From: Utricularia gibba
Taxonomy: Eukaryota > Streptophyta > Magnoliopsida > Lamiales > Lentibulariaceae
Reading direction: 5' to 3'
Length of the DNA stretch: 64,000 nt
Assembly (NCBI GenBank): GCA_002189035.1
Contig: NEEC01000004.1
Coordinates: forward strand, 2,170,001 to 2,234,000
Shown: positions 23,828-36,594 of the stretch, in pieces
Position numbering within the stretch: the stretch's first letter is position 1
How the letters are laid out: every line of letters begins with the position of its first letter
Program-made: the position numbers and the translations under genes
The notes under the pieces: generated by a model
Databases searched by the model: none
Told to the model about the DNA's origin: nothing
What the model saw: only the letters and a program-made list of their open reading frames with translations

Positions 23828-24156
23828 AAATCATTGATACGTGTGTTTTATGCTTTTGATGCATTGCGCTGAGCCTATGGATATGTTTCGTTACATCGAT
23901 AGATTAACAAAAAATTAATAATATTAAAGTGTTCATGTTCTTTACGTGATCCACTAATGACCAGCCATCACTTGATTTTGTCCTTCTTTGTAGATTTGAT
24001 TGTAACTTTTTTCCAATAATATTTTTTGAGTTATTATTATTTATCAACAACTCAATTAAATTGGAAAACATACTTCTAATTTATGAATTAGTTATTGATT
24101 TCATTTTAAGTTTTTTTTAGGGTTTTAAGGAAATAAATAAATTTACTGTTTGATCA
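23828..24156 (-). repeat. Partial 3' LTR of the gypsy relic
   Basis: A diverged direct copy of about 27380-27704. Shared runs include TTTATGAATTAGTTA.TGATTTCATTT, AAGGAAAT.AA.AAATTT and the TTGATCA end. Its U5 half is missing and abuts the unidentified GC-richer region. Confidence 0.6.
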
Positions 24157-26740
24157 TAAAGATTGGTCATTCTCTAATTACTCGTGCTTTTTATTTATCT
24201 ATCGCTTCTCCTATATTACTAACAATATACCTAAGAAAAGAAATATTATTTCTATAGAATACACATTTTTTTTATGTTAATGAACACTTTCTCTTTTTCA
24301 AAAGTATCTAACATATACTTTAAATGACACACATGCTCATTAATACTCTTGCTATAAATAGGAATATCATTAAAATAAATAACCACAAATCTAACAATGA
24401 AGGGTCTAAGAACATGATTCATTAATCTCATAAAGATACTAATAACACTAATCAAATCATAAGGCATAACAACCTACTCATATAAATCAAATTTAGTTTT
24501 GAATACGATTTTCCATTCATCACTTTCCTTCATTTTAATTTGATGATATCCATTTATCAAATTAAATTGAGTAAAAATAAAAACACCATGCAATTTATCA
24601 AGCATAATTTCAATTCTACGAATAAGATATCTATACAGATAGTGATATTGTTGACTCAGTATTTTCTTAGTCTTCTTGTTTTCTTACACAAAATCTATAA
24701 ACATCAATTCTTCTATTTGCATTTCTATTTTCTTAATCTTCTCCAGATTGACTCATTATGATGGTCAGTTGAAGAGTTGTGCTCTAGGTATAAGGTAAAT
24801 TTGATACTTAATTACTTTGATGGGAAGCAATTGATAAAATTCTTCCAAAAATACAATTTGATATACCAATAATAGAGACACAACACAAAATAGGATTTTG
24901 TTTACCATTCACAAAACAATGTGTTTGAAAAAAGTTTTTTCTTTGTTCATTATTGTTATTAACTTTAATATTATGTATCTTTCGAGTGACTAATACTTCT
25001 CCCGAAAAAGGTATTTCATCCTCATTACTCAATTCATCCACTATCTCCAAAACATTATCATTGTCTTGAGTAATCAATTCTCTACTACCTTTCATTCCCA
25101 TTGCTCTTTTATTTAGACATTTAAAAGCAATATGTTCATATCTCAAAAATTGGAAACATTTTATATTCCTTGTAATGTCCTTTGGCAATCTTATTTGCTC
25201 CACTTTCATGAAACATGATGAGGTGTTGAATTTAAAATTTTTTATAAATAATTGTCCTATATTCTTTTATAGTATTTACTACATATCTCCAAATTTTGAA
25301 ATAAGAGCCCTCTTGCTGAAATTTGAAGAAAAACGCTTGTTCGTGAGTTATTTCTGAACTTTTGAAGCCATATGAATCATTGTTGTGTATCGTTTTCTCA
25401 AAAAATTTTAAATATGTCAAACGTAAAACACAAAAGAGTGTAGTACAAATATCAAATTACAACATAATCGTTGAATTTCATGAAAGTCAATCTAATTTGC
25501 TTTCCTTTGGAGTAGTTATTGCAATCAAAGACATGTTTTACTCAAATTTTCTATTATAGAAAAAAATCCGGATCATTTTTACCTTGAAATTCAAGAATTT
25601 TCATCTTAATATTATTAATATCTCTTCCATTTCTTTACACTTCTCTTAACCACCTTTGTTTCGAAATTGTCTTTTATCATCATCTACATTCTCATCTTCT
25701 CCATGTTCAAGATAAACTTCATCTTTATCATCATTCAAAATTCTATCTCTTCTTCCCACACATCTTTCATTTTCTTGATCACTAAAATCAAGTTTAATAT
25801 AGTTGCGTTGAAACATTCACACATCTCGACCCCTTCTAGCAACATGATTATATCCTACATCTTAAATTTTTCCAACATTTTGAAGAGAATTTGTGGGTTC
25901 ATTAAGTCTCTCATTGATATTTTTTAGAACACGATACAATTTTGAAAATTCTTATTGCATGACTCTAAAAATGAGCTTGTCATCTAACGACTCATCTTTC
26001 TCATGCTCGCTTTTTGAATTTGACATACTAAAACAAAGAGAAAAAAAATAAATGAAAAGAATGTAGGAAACATAAATGGATTTTACCACTAAATTCTCAA
26101 GCTTTAAATTCTTTTGTGCACTCTTGAATATTATTATACTAGATCTCATGGTACATCAACAATTAAATCTTTTCCATATGGATAATAGTTATGGTGTGAT
26201 GATAGAATAAAGTAAGGTCAAGAGTGATAACTTAGTCAACATATAGATAAAGGAGAGTGATTGAATTAAAGTATGATCAATAAATTGGTTGCTTGTTGAA
26301 ATAGATAAATAAGAGGAATGAGCAATAAACAAAAGAGAAGAGAAATCTGGACACTAAATAATTGGGTTTTAAAATGCAAATATATTGTTTGTTGAAATAG
26401 ATAAAATAAAATAATGATCAATAAACAAATATAATTTTATATTGAATAATTGTAATCAATAAATGACATGGGATGAGTATTCAACTTTAATCATATCTTT
26501 CATATAATTGAGGTTGATCTTTAATGTGTTCTTGCTATTCCATTGAGAATGAATTTCGAGCTCATCTTCAACAAACATATTTTTCACTATTCTTTTTTTT
26601 CTTTGTTTTACCAACATATAAATAATAGAAAATATCATGGCTTTTTTTTTCTTGAAATTAGTAGAAAAAGAACTAAAGTTATGATCAAAAGAGAATAAGA
26701 TGATGATAAAAAGAAGGAAACTCAAGCCTCTGATATTAAA

Positions 26741-27704
26741 TGATGTGATCGTCTATAGTAAAAGATATTAGTAACCCACAAACATGAGTAAGCTAGTCCT
26801 TCAAAGATAACTCATTCAAGTGTACTATCAAAAAAATGAATCTACTACAATTAAATTATGAAAGAAATGGAATAATTACGAGTCACATTTACAAATGAAA
26901 AAGAATTGAAAATGATAAATAAAACATAATCAAGCGCTTAAAGAAGAGTAAATTTCTAACAAAATTAAAAAAACAAGCAAATATCAAATTATTACCAATT
27001 AAATTCAAACTAATTAAGAAATACTCATCAAGTATTATAATAAATATCAATTAAAAGATAAATTTTATATTTTATGGTAATTTTACTTTAAAAGTAGTTG
27101 AACTTCTTTATGGATAATACTCTGAGTATAATTTCTAACCTTATATTGTTTATTAAAGATTAAAGTGTAGCTTCATTTTTTTGGCCTTCACTTGTTATGA
27201 TTGATTCAAGTAGAATAATTTTACAATCCAAAGTATTCACTTGTACAATATTGTCATTATTTTTCAAATGTTGTTTATAATCTTGCAGGGTTTACTTACA
27301 TATTATGCATGTTTTTACTCGATAACTATTGGTGTGTTGGTGACACAATATACAAAGGTTGGGCTGTTCGCTACAAAATATTGATGCATGTGTTTTATGG
27401 TATAGATATGTCAGATATACGCTTGATATATTGATACATGGGTGTGTTATGATACATTGCTATTATTGTAGAAATTAAAATGTTAAATTTCTGTTACTCT
27501 ATTAATACTATCCATCATTTGATTGTGCTCTACTTTATTGATTTGATTGTTACTCTTTTCTACCAATATTTTTTGGATTAATATTAATTATTAATAACTC
27601 AAATAAGTTGAAAAATATATTTATAGTTTATGAATTAGTTAATGATTTCATTTAAAGTTTTGTTTTAAGGTGTTAAGGAAATGAAGAAATTTGTTTCTTG
27701 ATCA
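26741..27704 (-). repeat. 5' LTR of the gypsy relic
   Basis: Begins TGAT and ends ATCA on the plus strand, next to a decayed primer-binding site whose minus strand reads TTTAATATCAGAGGC. The outer ~325 bp recur in the same orientation at 23828-24156, as expected for an LTR pair. Confidence 0.65.
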
Positions 27705-28249
27705 TATCTGTTTTTTTTAGATATCTCATCGCAATCCTCAAGAGAATATAGATTCATATTTTATAAAGTTGGAAGAAATTGCAATTGGACCTAATAAAAA
27801 TATTGATGATAACAATAATGATAAATAGTCTTTATGATCAAATAATGATAAAATGAAGAAAAAAGTTGTAAAAAAACTAGTGTAGTGGAAATTGATGATA
27901 GCTTATTTGTAAATCAAGATCTTTAAAATTGTATTTATCGTCATCTAGTCCCTTGAGATGATATTAAAGGAAGACATATACACAATTTGAGATAGATAAT
28001 ATTTTAATATAATGATATTAAATACATATCCAATTAATATCATAATTGATAAGATTTTTTTTACTCAAAATAAATTCTATTTTATCTTGCAAGTAATCCG
28101 TACTATGTTGAGACTTTTTCTATTATTGCATTAAGAATAATTTCAGGTGAATTATATTTATATTGAAATATTATAATTTTATCTTATATATTTTATTATA
28201 TTTATCTTTTAAATTGTAAATTATAAACCATCTGAATATAATAAATTGG

Positions 28250-29960
28250 GGACAACCTTTTTAAAAAATGAAAAAGCATGTATTGAGAAAATATTGACTA
28301 CTACACAAAATACTTCATATTCTTTAGGATTAATTTTGACGTTTGATGAATACAGCGATTTACAAAATATATTGTGATAAATCTCATAGCTTTCAATAAG
28401 GGTTATATAATATTCATTAAAACAATAAATTGTGAGTGAAAATTCAAGAATATTAAGTATGGTTCTTCATCATTTGAAGATTATTAAAAAAATTGATCCA
28501 TCAAAAGGTAATATAAGTTGTTTGGACAATTCAAAGATGTGTAGGGCTATTGATTGAATTATATAGAGAAAATATTCTAAATTTGTTTATTTTATTGATC
28601 ATTATTTGATTTGATGATTAATTTGAATGTTTTTTTACATATTTTTTGTTGTAAATAAGTTGTATTGTTTTGCTTTTTCAAATATTTTGGGCTCTACACA
28701 ATTTAAATCTTGCTCTCAAGAATTTGTGTAACCAAAATAAAAATATTCAATCAGGTATGAAACATACAAAAGTATTTATGATGTCACAACTAGAATGGTA
28801 ATGATTAAGTATTTATTATTAATCACTACATGAGGTTTTTCTTGGTTAAGAAATATTATTGATGAAACAGGGTTTATCTTGATTGTAATTATATTTAGAA
28901 GATTTGTTTTGTTTAAAAAAGAACTGAAGTATTTTTTAATTAGTAAGGATTGGTGTGGGTATCAAAATGATAATATCGTGAAAGTTATAAAAGTGAGATA
29001 AGTTTTGCTGAGTTATTCTTTTTTAGATTATGTTGAGTTTATAATCTCTTTTACAAATTTAATCGATGAGATTTTGAGGTTGTGTGATACAAATGAATCA
29101 AATTTGCATTTAATTATTGGGATTTTTGACTCCGTTTGTATGAAGATGAAAAAAACAAAATGCAATTATGAACAAAATCATTCTTATAAAGAGAGTTTTT
29201 TTGGGTGTATTGTGAACTCGATGCTATTAAAAAGAAAGAGTGAAAGTTTGACAATATTGCATGCATTGGCTCACACTTTGAATTTAAGGTATGTTTTGAA
29301 TATTGAAACGTATATTTAAGGATATGTTTAAAGTTGTTTAAACATTAAAGATAACTTTGTTTGATATTATGATTACCTATTCTTTTGATAGTGTTTACAA
29401 AGAATAATGGAAGAATGAGCATTGCTACTTATTGAATATTGCAAAAGATAAAGAATTAAAACATTCGAAACGAGAATTTGTTAAGCGTTATTTTCTTAAT
29501 CAAGAAAAACAATTAGATGTATATGGTGTTATTGCAAAGTTTCAAGCTTGGTTATGTGATTTTGGTATCACTGATGCCATGATTGAAAGATTAAGGATGA
29601 AATTGATTATATGGTAATTTAATTTTTGAATATGAAAACCTACAATTCAAACTTAGCTATGAAAATGTTTGGTCATATTTTATTTTTTTCAACTTGTGAG
29701 AAAAATTGGATTACTTACAAACAAGTTCATACATTATGTAATAAGGCACAAATAAATAAATGAAAGAGCTGAAAATGTTCTGTTTATTTATAATAATTTG
29801 CGTCTTCTATTAAAATGTTCATATATGATGTTGTGAGAGTAAATTATGAGATATTATGGGAGATACAAATATTGGCATTTTGAAGAATACAACTATTTCA
29901 TTCTATAAAAATGAATTCAAAATGGAAGAATTGAAATTAATTGTTTAAACATATTGGTGT
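28250..29960 (+). pseudogene. hAT transposase relic (DUF659 / hATC type)
   Basis: Scattered plus-strand blocks appear in the family order. They are LTFDEYSDLQN near 28335 (for SDGWSD), ALHNLNLALKNLC near 28690 (for VHTLNLALKNIC), the LRRF-type block near 28895, and then LDYVEFIISFTNLIDEILRL at 29026-29085. LTILHALAHTLNLRY (29260-29292) and KRYFLNQEK (29480-29510) follow. Last comes a decayed CEKNWITYKQVHTL near 29695 (for the C-terminal NWSTYSFIHSL). Many frameshifts and stops interrupt it. No BED finger or terminal repeats could be set. Confidence 0.7.
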
Positions 29961-31692
29961 GGATGTTGAAAGAGTTTATATGAAAAAAATTATTATAATT
30001 TTGATATGTTATTTATTTTGTTATATATTTATTTATTTTAAGATGAGTTTTTAATTAAATATATTTTATCTAATTTATTTGTTATTGATTTTTAATAATA
30101 TTTTATTTTTATATTAATAAAAATAATAAATTTTAAATAAATGTATATTACTTGTATTTTAATAATATATTTTTAAATTTATCCTATTTATATCTTTGTA
30201 TCTGCATGTATGATAAATTCATATCCATATTTTGTCGATTGTTTTCCAGTGAAGTTAAATCTAATAATGTTGTTTAAGATGAATTATTTTACAAACAGTG
30301 AACTCATATTATGAATGATGGGTTAAATCGGATTTAAGCCAATTGTTTTAATTTAATGTTTTTAAAATTTCACATTTTTTTAAATGTTTTATGAAAATGA
30401 TTAAAGTACAACGCAAACAAACGAAAGCATGTATTTGAATGGAGTATTGAAAACAGGAGAAGGAGGATGAGGATGAGGGAGAGGGAGGCTACGACCGGCC
30501 CATAGAGGCGTTGATCTGATTGAGTTGACGTGGGCCGTCCGATGCAGCAGCAGGTGGGGATCCCCATCATCATCATCATGCATCCATTCCCATTCCTTAT
30601 TCATTACTCCCCGTATTTTGTAGCTCAGCCTTCCACTGCCCCCGTCCCTGCCACCTACGCCTCCGTACCATTTAGAAATTTGGAAAAATTCACAAGTTTT
30701 TAAGAAAAATAAAAGATGCCACATGGGTTTGGGTTGGGATGCCCACTCTCCCTCTCTCTCATAACCAGAAAAATTTAATTGATTGTTGTCAATTTTTTCA
30801 AGTACATGTCGCCAGATTTCTAAATACCCGGTTCTCTGGTTTACAAAAAAACTAATGTTTATTGGCTGGTGAAATTGGATAATTGGTGATGATAGGTATA
30901 TCTTTTTTACATTTTCATGATGTTGAAAATAATTTAATAATTTAAATGTGAGACATGTTTGAAATATTTATTAAGATAATAACTAGGACACATTATTGTT
31001 GTTTTGAATACATATCTAAAATTAAATGAATACATCATTACTTTAAAATAATATATATAATTATTTAAGTAATAATACATTGAATATTAAATCTATAGAG
31101 TAACAAATTTTAAATAAAAAATATTATATTTTTTTTTAAAAGAATGGCTTTTGGAGTGTCGGCGTGGCTTGTGATTCAAGCAATGCCCAATTGCCCACCA
31201 TCCAAAAAAAATTAAAAAATATAATAAGATATATAATAGCAGAATATATTATTATTTTAATTATATTACAAAGTATAGGAATTCAAACGTAAATTTTCAT
31301 GAATAATATAAAAATACAAATAAATTTAAATTTATTTTTCAAGGCAAGAAATTATTTTTTAGCAACAATTATTTGCGATTATAATAAAATTATAATCATA
31401 TATAAATTCAAATTTGTTATATTGAAAACTATTTATTATAACATTTGAAAGTATCATTTTAATAATCAATCATTTATCACTCGTTTATTGATATCAATGA
31501 AATGGCATATAATAAGCTATTTGCTAATATAATATAGTAGATTTATATTCAACTTTATAAATATATTGTTTTTTATATAGATATGCCATTTTTATAATCA
31601 TTTTTTGAGCATATGGAGAGAGAATCTGATTATATATATACTAATCACATAATCAAACTTGTATTTTAAGATATTAAATATTATTTATAATC

Positions 31693-31734
<42 letters not shown>

Positions 31735-32680
31735 TTATTTATTTATATTTATATCTAATTATGCTATATTTAAACATACTAATATATTAATATTAAACCA
31801 ACTTTTGAGGTTATCGTGGTTACTGATACACGGAAATTAGGTATTTAGAAATACTTGTGATTTAGGTTTCCAAAATAGATGAGGTTTATAAAAGTTTTAT
31901 AAAATAAATGATGTTTTTGTTTTAATTTATAAAATAGATGAAGTTTAATATAATTAGTATAATATATTTTAATTAATTTCATAAAAATATTTTACTCTAA
32001 TTAAAATTTGTAAGGAATAGATATATTTATTATAATATAGTTTTCGTAACGAATTTATATTATTTTATTTATTAATCATGTATGATTATGTAAATAAAAA
32101 ATAGAGACATCATTACAGTGTGGAATTTATGTTAATAACAAATATTAAAATTAACGAATTGTAGTATTTTACAAACTATTTTAAATTAAAATAGTGTATG
32201 TAGTAAAACACTAAATGAGCCAGATAAAAAACAAATATATATTTTCTATATTATCATTAATTAATAAAGCATTAAATATGTTAAATATAAGATTTTCTAT
32301 TATTTAAAACATATAAAATCAATCATCATTTATTTTACACAGAAAATTTAAAATATATAACTTTGCAAATGAAAATATATTAGTACGTAGAGATACCCAA
32401 CGCAGCCGTACTGATACCACTAATCCCCAAATCTTCTGTTCACTGCAGGATTTGTAATTATTTTTAGGAGTACAAGCAAGCAAATTATGTACTGCAAATG
32501 CAGCATACCATCGGAATGCTCTTCACATAACTTCACCTAATGCTCCTCGGGCTTAATAACTTCAATCGGTTTAGTTAACTTTTGTAGATGTAAAAATGCG
32601 TATATTTTCAAAATTATATGAAGGCTGAGATTTGATGGAATTTTAAAAATTTTAAAGCATTCCCCAAATAATGGGGGCAA
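29960..32680. other. AT-rich intergenic DNA; one GC-richer island
   Basis: No gene recognised. A GC-richer island at 30430-30780 contains TGGGCC-like and CAT-repeat sequence but no known coding pattern. A long (TA)n run lies at about 31699-31730. The remainder is AT-rich. Confidence 0.5.
31699..31730. repeat. (TA)n microsatellite
   Basis: About 16 uninterrupted TA units in AT-rich intergenic DNA, followed by TTTATTTAT repeats. Confidence 0.9.
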
Positions 32681-32689
32681 AACCCACAA

Positions 32690-33507
32690 AACCCTCTCGC
32701 TTTCTCTCACTCTCTCTCTGCGGATGATATAAATGATGTAGGGGTCCCGCCACCCTTCCTTGCTTCTCTTCGTCTTCTTCTTCTTATGCTGCTGTTCGGC
32801 TTCTGGTTCTGGTTCTGGTTATGGACGCTGCTGCACTTGTCTCGGTAAAGCACAAGGATGGATGGGGCTGTCAGAGGAGATGAGATGAGATGAGGGAGGC
32901 CCCTCGGCCCCTCGGCCCCGCCCGACTGTCTGACTGGACTGACTGACTGACTGACTGACTGGCCGACGACGATACGATACGACGCCTGAGTTCATTTGTC
33001 AAGGGAAATCATTTGGGGGATGGATCGGGATCGGGCGTATCTGGGCTGGATCTCTATCTGTATCTGTATCTGTATCCGGATGTCATTCATTCCTTCACGC
33101 CGTCAAAAGATACGCCTCCTGTGTGTCTAACGGCGGCACGTGACCTGTCCCGTCCAAGCTGCCGCCCAAACTACACCACCACCCCCCCCCCCTAAACCCA
33201 CCCCAACCCTACCATGTTTTTCCTTTTACCATTTCCGGAAATTCCAGTGTTGAAAGATTAGCCCTTCATTTGGGCCTGGGGGGACCCCTCGTAATTGTTG
33301 GAAGATTGGAAAATCCAATAATTAGGGCTTCATGTATTGGTAAGATCATTTGTCAACTTTTATTCGTCATTTGCCTTCACAACATAATTCTTCTTTTGTC
33401 TCGCACAGAAAGACAAAAAGCAAGATAAAAACCACTTGATGAGAGCAGGAAACCTCAACAAAAAGCTACACATCCTCATCTGTCGAATCTTCGCAGCTAT
33501 CGCGGAT
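32690..33507 (+). promoter_or_regulatory. Promoter and leader of the CLAVATA1-like gene
   Basis: CT-rich sequence and a TATA-like TATAAA at 32728-32733 are followed by CT-rich leader-like DNA. Microsatellites follow: (GACT)n at about 32935-32961 and (TGTATC)n at about 33050-33077, then a C run near 33183-33192. The transcription start cannot be fixed from sequence. An in-frame ATG at 33436 precedes the preferred start but would bury the signal peptide. Confidence 0.4.
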
Positions 33508-36500
33508 ATGGAACTCCCGCTTCGTCTTCTTCCTCTAATCATCGTCATCTGCCTCATCCGATCACCGCCTTTCCTCCATGCACAGCAGCACGCCGATCTG
33601 CAGACCCTTTTGGCCCTCAGGTCTTCGCTCCTCGGTCCAGGTGGGGAAGGGCTCCACGACTGGGTTCCGCCCTACTCCGCTGCCAACGTTACATCTCATT
33701 GCTCTTTTTCCGGCGTTGCCTGCGATGAAAACCACCGCGTGGCCTCCCTAAGCCTAAAAAATATTCCTCTTTTTGGTTCTATTGGGCCCGAAATTGGGAT
33801 GCTTCAGAGCCTTGTTAATCTCACCCTCGCTGGAGTTAACCTCACCGGTCAGTTACCCATGGAAATCGGTAACCTGGTATCATTGAAGTACGTCAATCTG
33901 AGTTGGAACATGATCAATGGAACACTTTCTGGGAGAATGTTCATGAGAATAACAGAACTTGAAGTGTTCGACGTGTACAATAACGAGTTTACAGGGCCGC
34001 TACCGGCGGAGTTCGTCAAGTTGCGGAAGCTCAAGTATTTGAATCTAGGGGGGAATTATTTCTTCGGCGACATCCCCGAGATTTATTCCGAGTTTAAGGC
34101 CTTGACTCATTTAGCCTTGCAAGGCAACTCTTTGACAGGGAGAATCCCTGCAAGTTTGAGCAGAATACAAACTCTCCAACAGCTTTATCTGGGTTACTTC
34201 AACAGTTACGACGGCGGAATCCCACCGGAGTTTGGTTCAATGAACAATCTACAGCTTCTCGATCTCGGCAGCTGTAATCTTTCAGGCGAGATTCCGGCGA
34301 CCCTTGGAAATCTCAAGCATCTGCATACTTTATTCCTTCAGGTAACTTAATAATTACAACGCAGTTTTCTTTACTTGACGCCACTGTACAAATTTATTGA
34401 GGGGTCATTTTTTGTCTGTGTAAGGTGAATAATTTGACTGGACAAATTCCGGCAGAGCTCTCTGGCCTTACAAGCTTAATGTCTCTAGACCTCTCCATCA
34501 ACAATCTCATTGGAGAAATCCCAGAAAGCTTCTCGCAACTGCAAAACTTAACACTCTTAAACTTGTTCCAGAACAATCTCCGTGGCCCAATTCCAGGATT
34601 TATCGGAGGCCTGCCGAATCTTGAAGTTTTTCAGATATGGAACAACAACTTTACACGCGAGTTACCTGAGAATCTTGGCCAGAATGGGAAGCTTTTGCTT
34701 CTTGATGTTACTCAGAATCATCTTACGGGGATGATTCCGAGGGATCTTTGCAAAGGAGGAAGATTAAAAACTTTGATTCTTATGGACAATTTCTTTTTTG
34801 GACCACTGCCGGGGGAGATTGGTGCGTGTATTTCTTTGAGGAGGATTAGAATCAAGAATAATTTCTTTAACGGAACGGTTCCTCCAGGGATCTTCACACT
34901 GCCATTATTGGACATGCTTGAGCTTGATAACAATCTCTTTAGCGGAGAGTTGCCTGAGAATTTTTCGGATAACACATTGGGAAGCCTCACTCTATCAAGG
35001 AATTCTCTTTCGGGGACTATACCACCGGCGATCGGGAAATTGTTAAACCTTCAGATTCTGTCCCTGGATATGAACAACTTTTCTGGCGAAATTCCAGGTG
35101 AAATTTTTGATTTGGAAAATCTTTCTAAGCTGAATCTCAGTGGGAACTATTTGACGGGTGGAATTCCGGCTACCATCAATCGTAGCACCCACATTACCTT
35201 CATTGACTTTAGCCGGAATAATTTATCCGGTGAGATTCCGACGTCGATCTCCGGGTTGCCGATCCTGAACATTCTGAACCTCTCAAGGAATCAGCTAATT
35301 GGAAATATCCCCGAAGAAATTGGGTTGATGAAAAGCTTGACAGTGTTCGATGTTTCGTATAACAATTTCTCCGGCAGACGGCCCACGACAGGGCTTCTGA
35401 AGGATCTCGATGACCGTTTCTTTGCCGGCAATCCAAATCTCTGCACGACTCATGGCGCCGCATGTGATTCATCTTCACTCGCGTCTCAGAATACTCGCAA
35501 AAGGCATGAACCAAGGATCTTTTTGATCGTGTTGGTTATCGTCCTGTTCTCCATTTTTTTGGTACTTCGGCATTATTTTTCCGGGAAATCGAGAGCTTGG
35601 CAACTCACAGCCTTTCACAGGCTGAACTTCACCGCTGAGGATGTCCTTGACTGCCTGAGAGAAGAGAACATTATCGGCAGAGGTGGTGCGGGCATCGTTT
35701 ACAGAGGATCCATGCCTAACGGAACCGACATCGCCATTAAACGGTTAACCGGGAAACCTAATAGCTGCGGTGATCATGGTTTCTTGGCGGAGATTCAGAC
35801 GCTGGGGCGGATCAGGCATCGTTACATTGTAAGGCTATTGGGTTACGTTTCTCTGGAAGACACAAACTTGCTGCTCTACGAGTACATGTCCAACGGTAGC
35901 TTGGGAGAGATGATCCACGGCTCCAAGGGCTCCCATCTGCAATGGGACACTAGGTACCGCATAGCAGTGGAGGCTGCGAAGGGTTTGTGTTATCTGCACC
36001 ATGACTGCACTCCGGCGATCATCCACAGAGATGTGAAGTCGAACAACATTCTGCTCGACTCCGATTTGGAAGCTCATGTAGCTGATTTTGGGCTTGCTAA
36101 GATCTTGCACGACGCTACCGCGTCGGCGAGCATGTCCGCCGTCGCCGGGTCCTACGGCTACATTGCTCCTGGTAATGATTTCATCACTGTTTGTTTGGAG
36201 TTTTTCAATTTTCTGCTTGATTGATTGATGTGGGGTTAATGGAACAGAGTATGCGTACACGCTGAAAGTGGATCAGAAGAGCGATGTGTACAGTTTCGGG
36301 GTGGTGCTACTTGAGCTTATCACCGGCAGGAAACCAGTTGGTGGGTTCGGCGATGGCGTGGATATCGTGAGATGGGTCCGGAAAATAAAGTCTGAAACGT
36401 CTCCCCCCTCCGATGCTGCGGTGGCCCTGGCGGTGATCGATTCCCGGCTCACCGGGTACACGGGGAGTGCGGTAGTGAATCTGTTCAAAATTGCGATGCT

Positions 36501-36594
36501 TTGCGTGGAGGAAGATAGCTCCGGTCGGCCGACGATGCGCGAGGTGGTTCATATGCTCGAGAATCCACCGGCTATCAGCCTTGCCACCGTATGA
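33508..36594 (+). CDS. CLV1: CLAVATA1-like leucine-rich repeat receptor kinase
   Basis: Exons 33508-34341, 34425-36171 and 36248-36594 give 975 aa (Arabidopsis CLV1: 980). A signal peptide ([17 protein letters not shown]) precedes a cysteine-containing N-cap (HCSFSGVAC). About 20 leucine-rich repeats follow, a hydrophobic segment at about 642-664 ([17 protein letters not shown]), then a kinase domain. The domain has the glycine loop [11 protein letters not shown] near 694, [14 protein letters not shown] near 811, and DFGLAK. All catalytic residues are present. The sequence follows CLV1 rather than BAM proteins, for example [19 protein letters not shown] and [23 protein letters not shown]1 perceives CLE peptides at the plasma membrane and limits the shoot stem-cell pool. 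The kinase intron (36172-36247) matches the known CLV1 intron; the LRR intron (34342-34424) is additional. Confidence 0.93.

Larger units (their letters stand above)
23828..27704 (-). mobile_element. Ty3/gypsy retrotransposon relic
   Basis: The relic lies on the minus strand. The 5' LTR is 27704-26741 and the decayed primer-binding site 26740-26726. Gag starts near 26026 (MSNSKSEHEKDE). A damaged zinc knuckle (CFQFLRYEHIAFKC, second Cys lost) lies near 25160. An RT stretch runs from about 24545 (GYHQIKMKESDEWK) to 24252, including FMRLMNHVLRPF and the active-site region YFNDIPIYSKS. Protease, RNase H and integrase are missing. A partial 3' LTR follows at 24156-23828. Many stops are present. 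RT features place it in Ty3/gypsy. Confidence 0.82.

Noticed and set aside
30401-30724. 107-codon minus-strand frame with glycine and histidine runs
   Set aside because: Low-complexity island with CAT repeats; no conserved domain or splice structure.
33013-33195. 60-codon frame with YLYLYLY
   Set aside because: Product of the TGTATC microsatellite upstream of CLV1.
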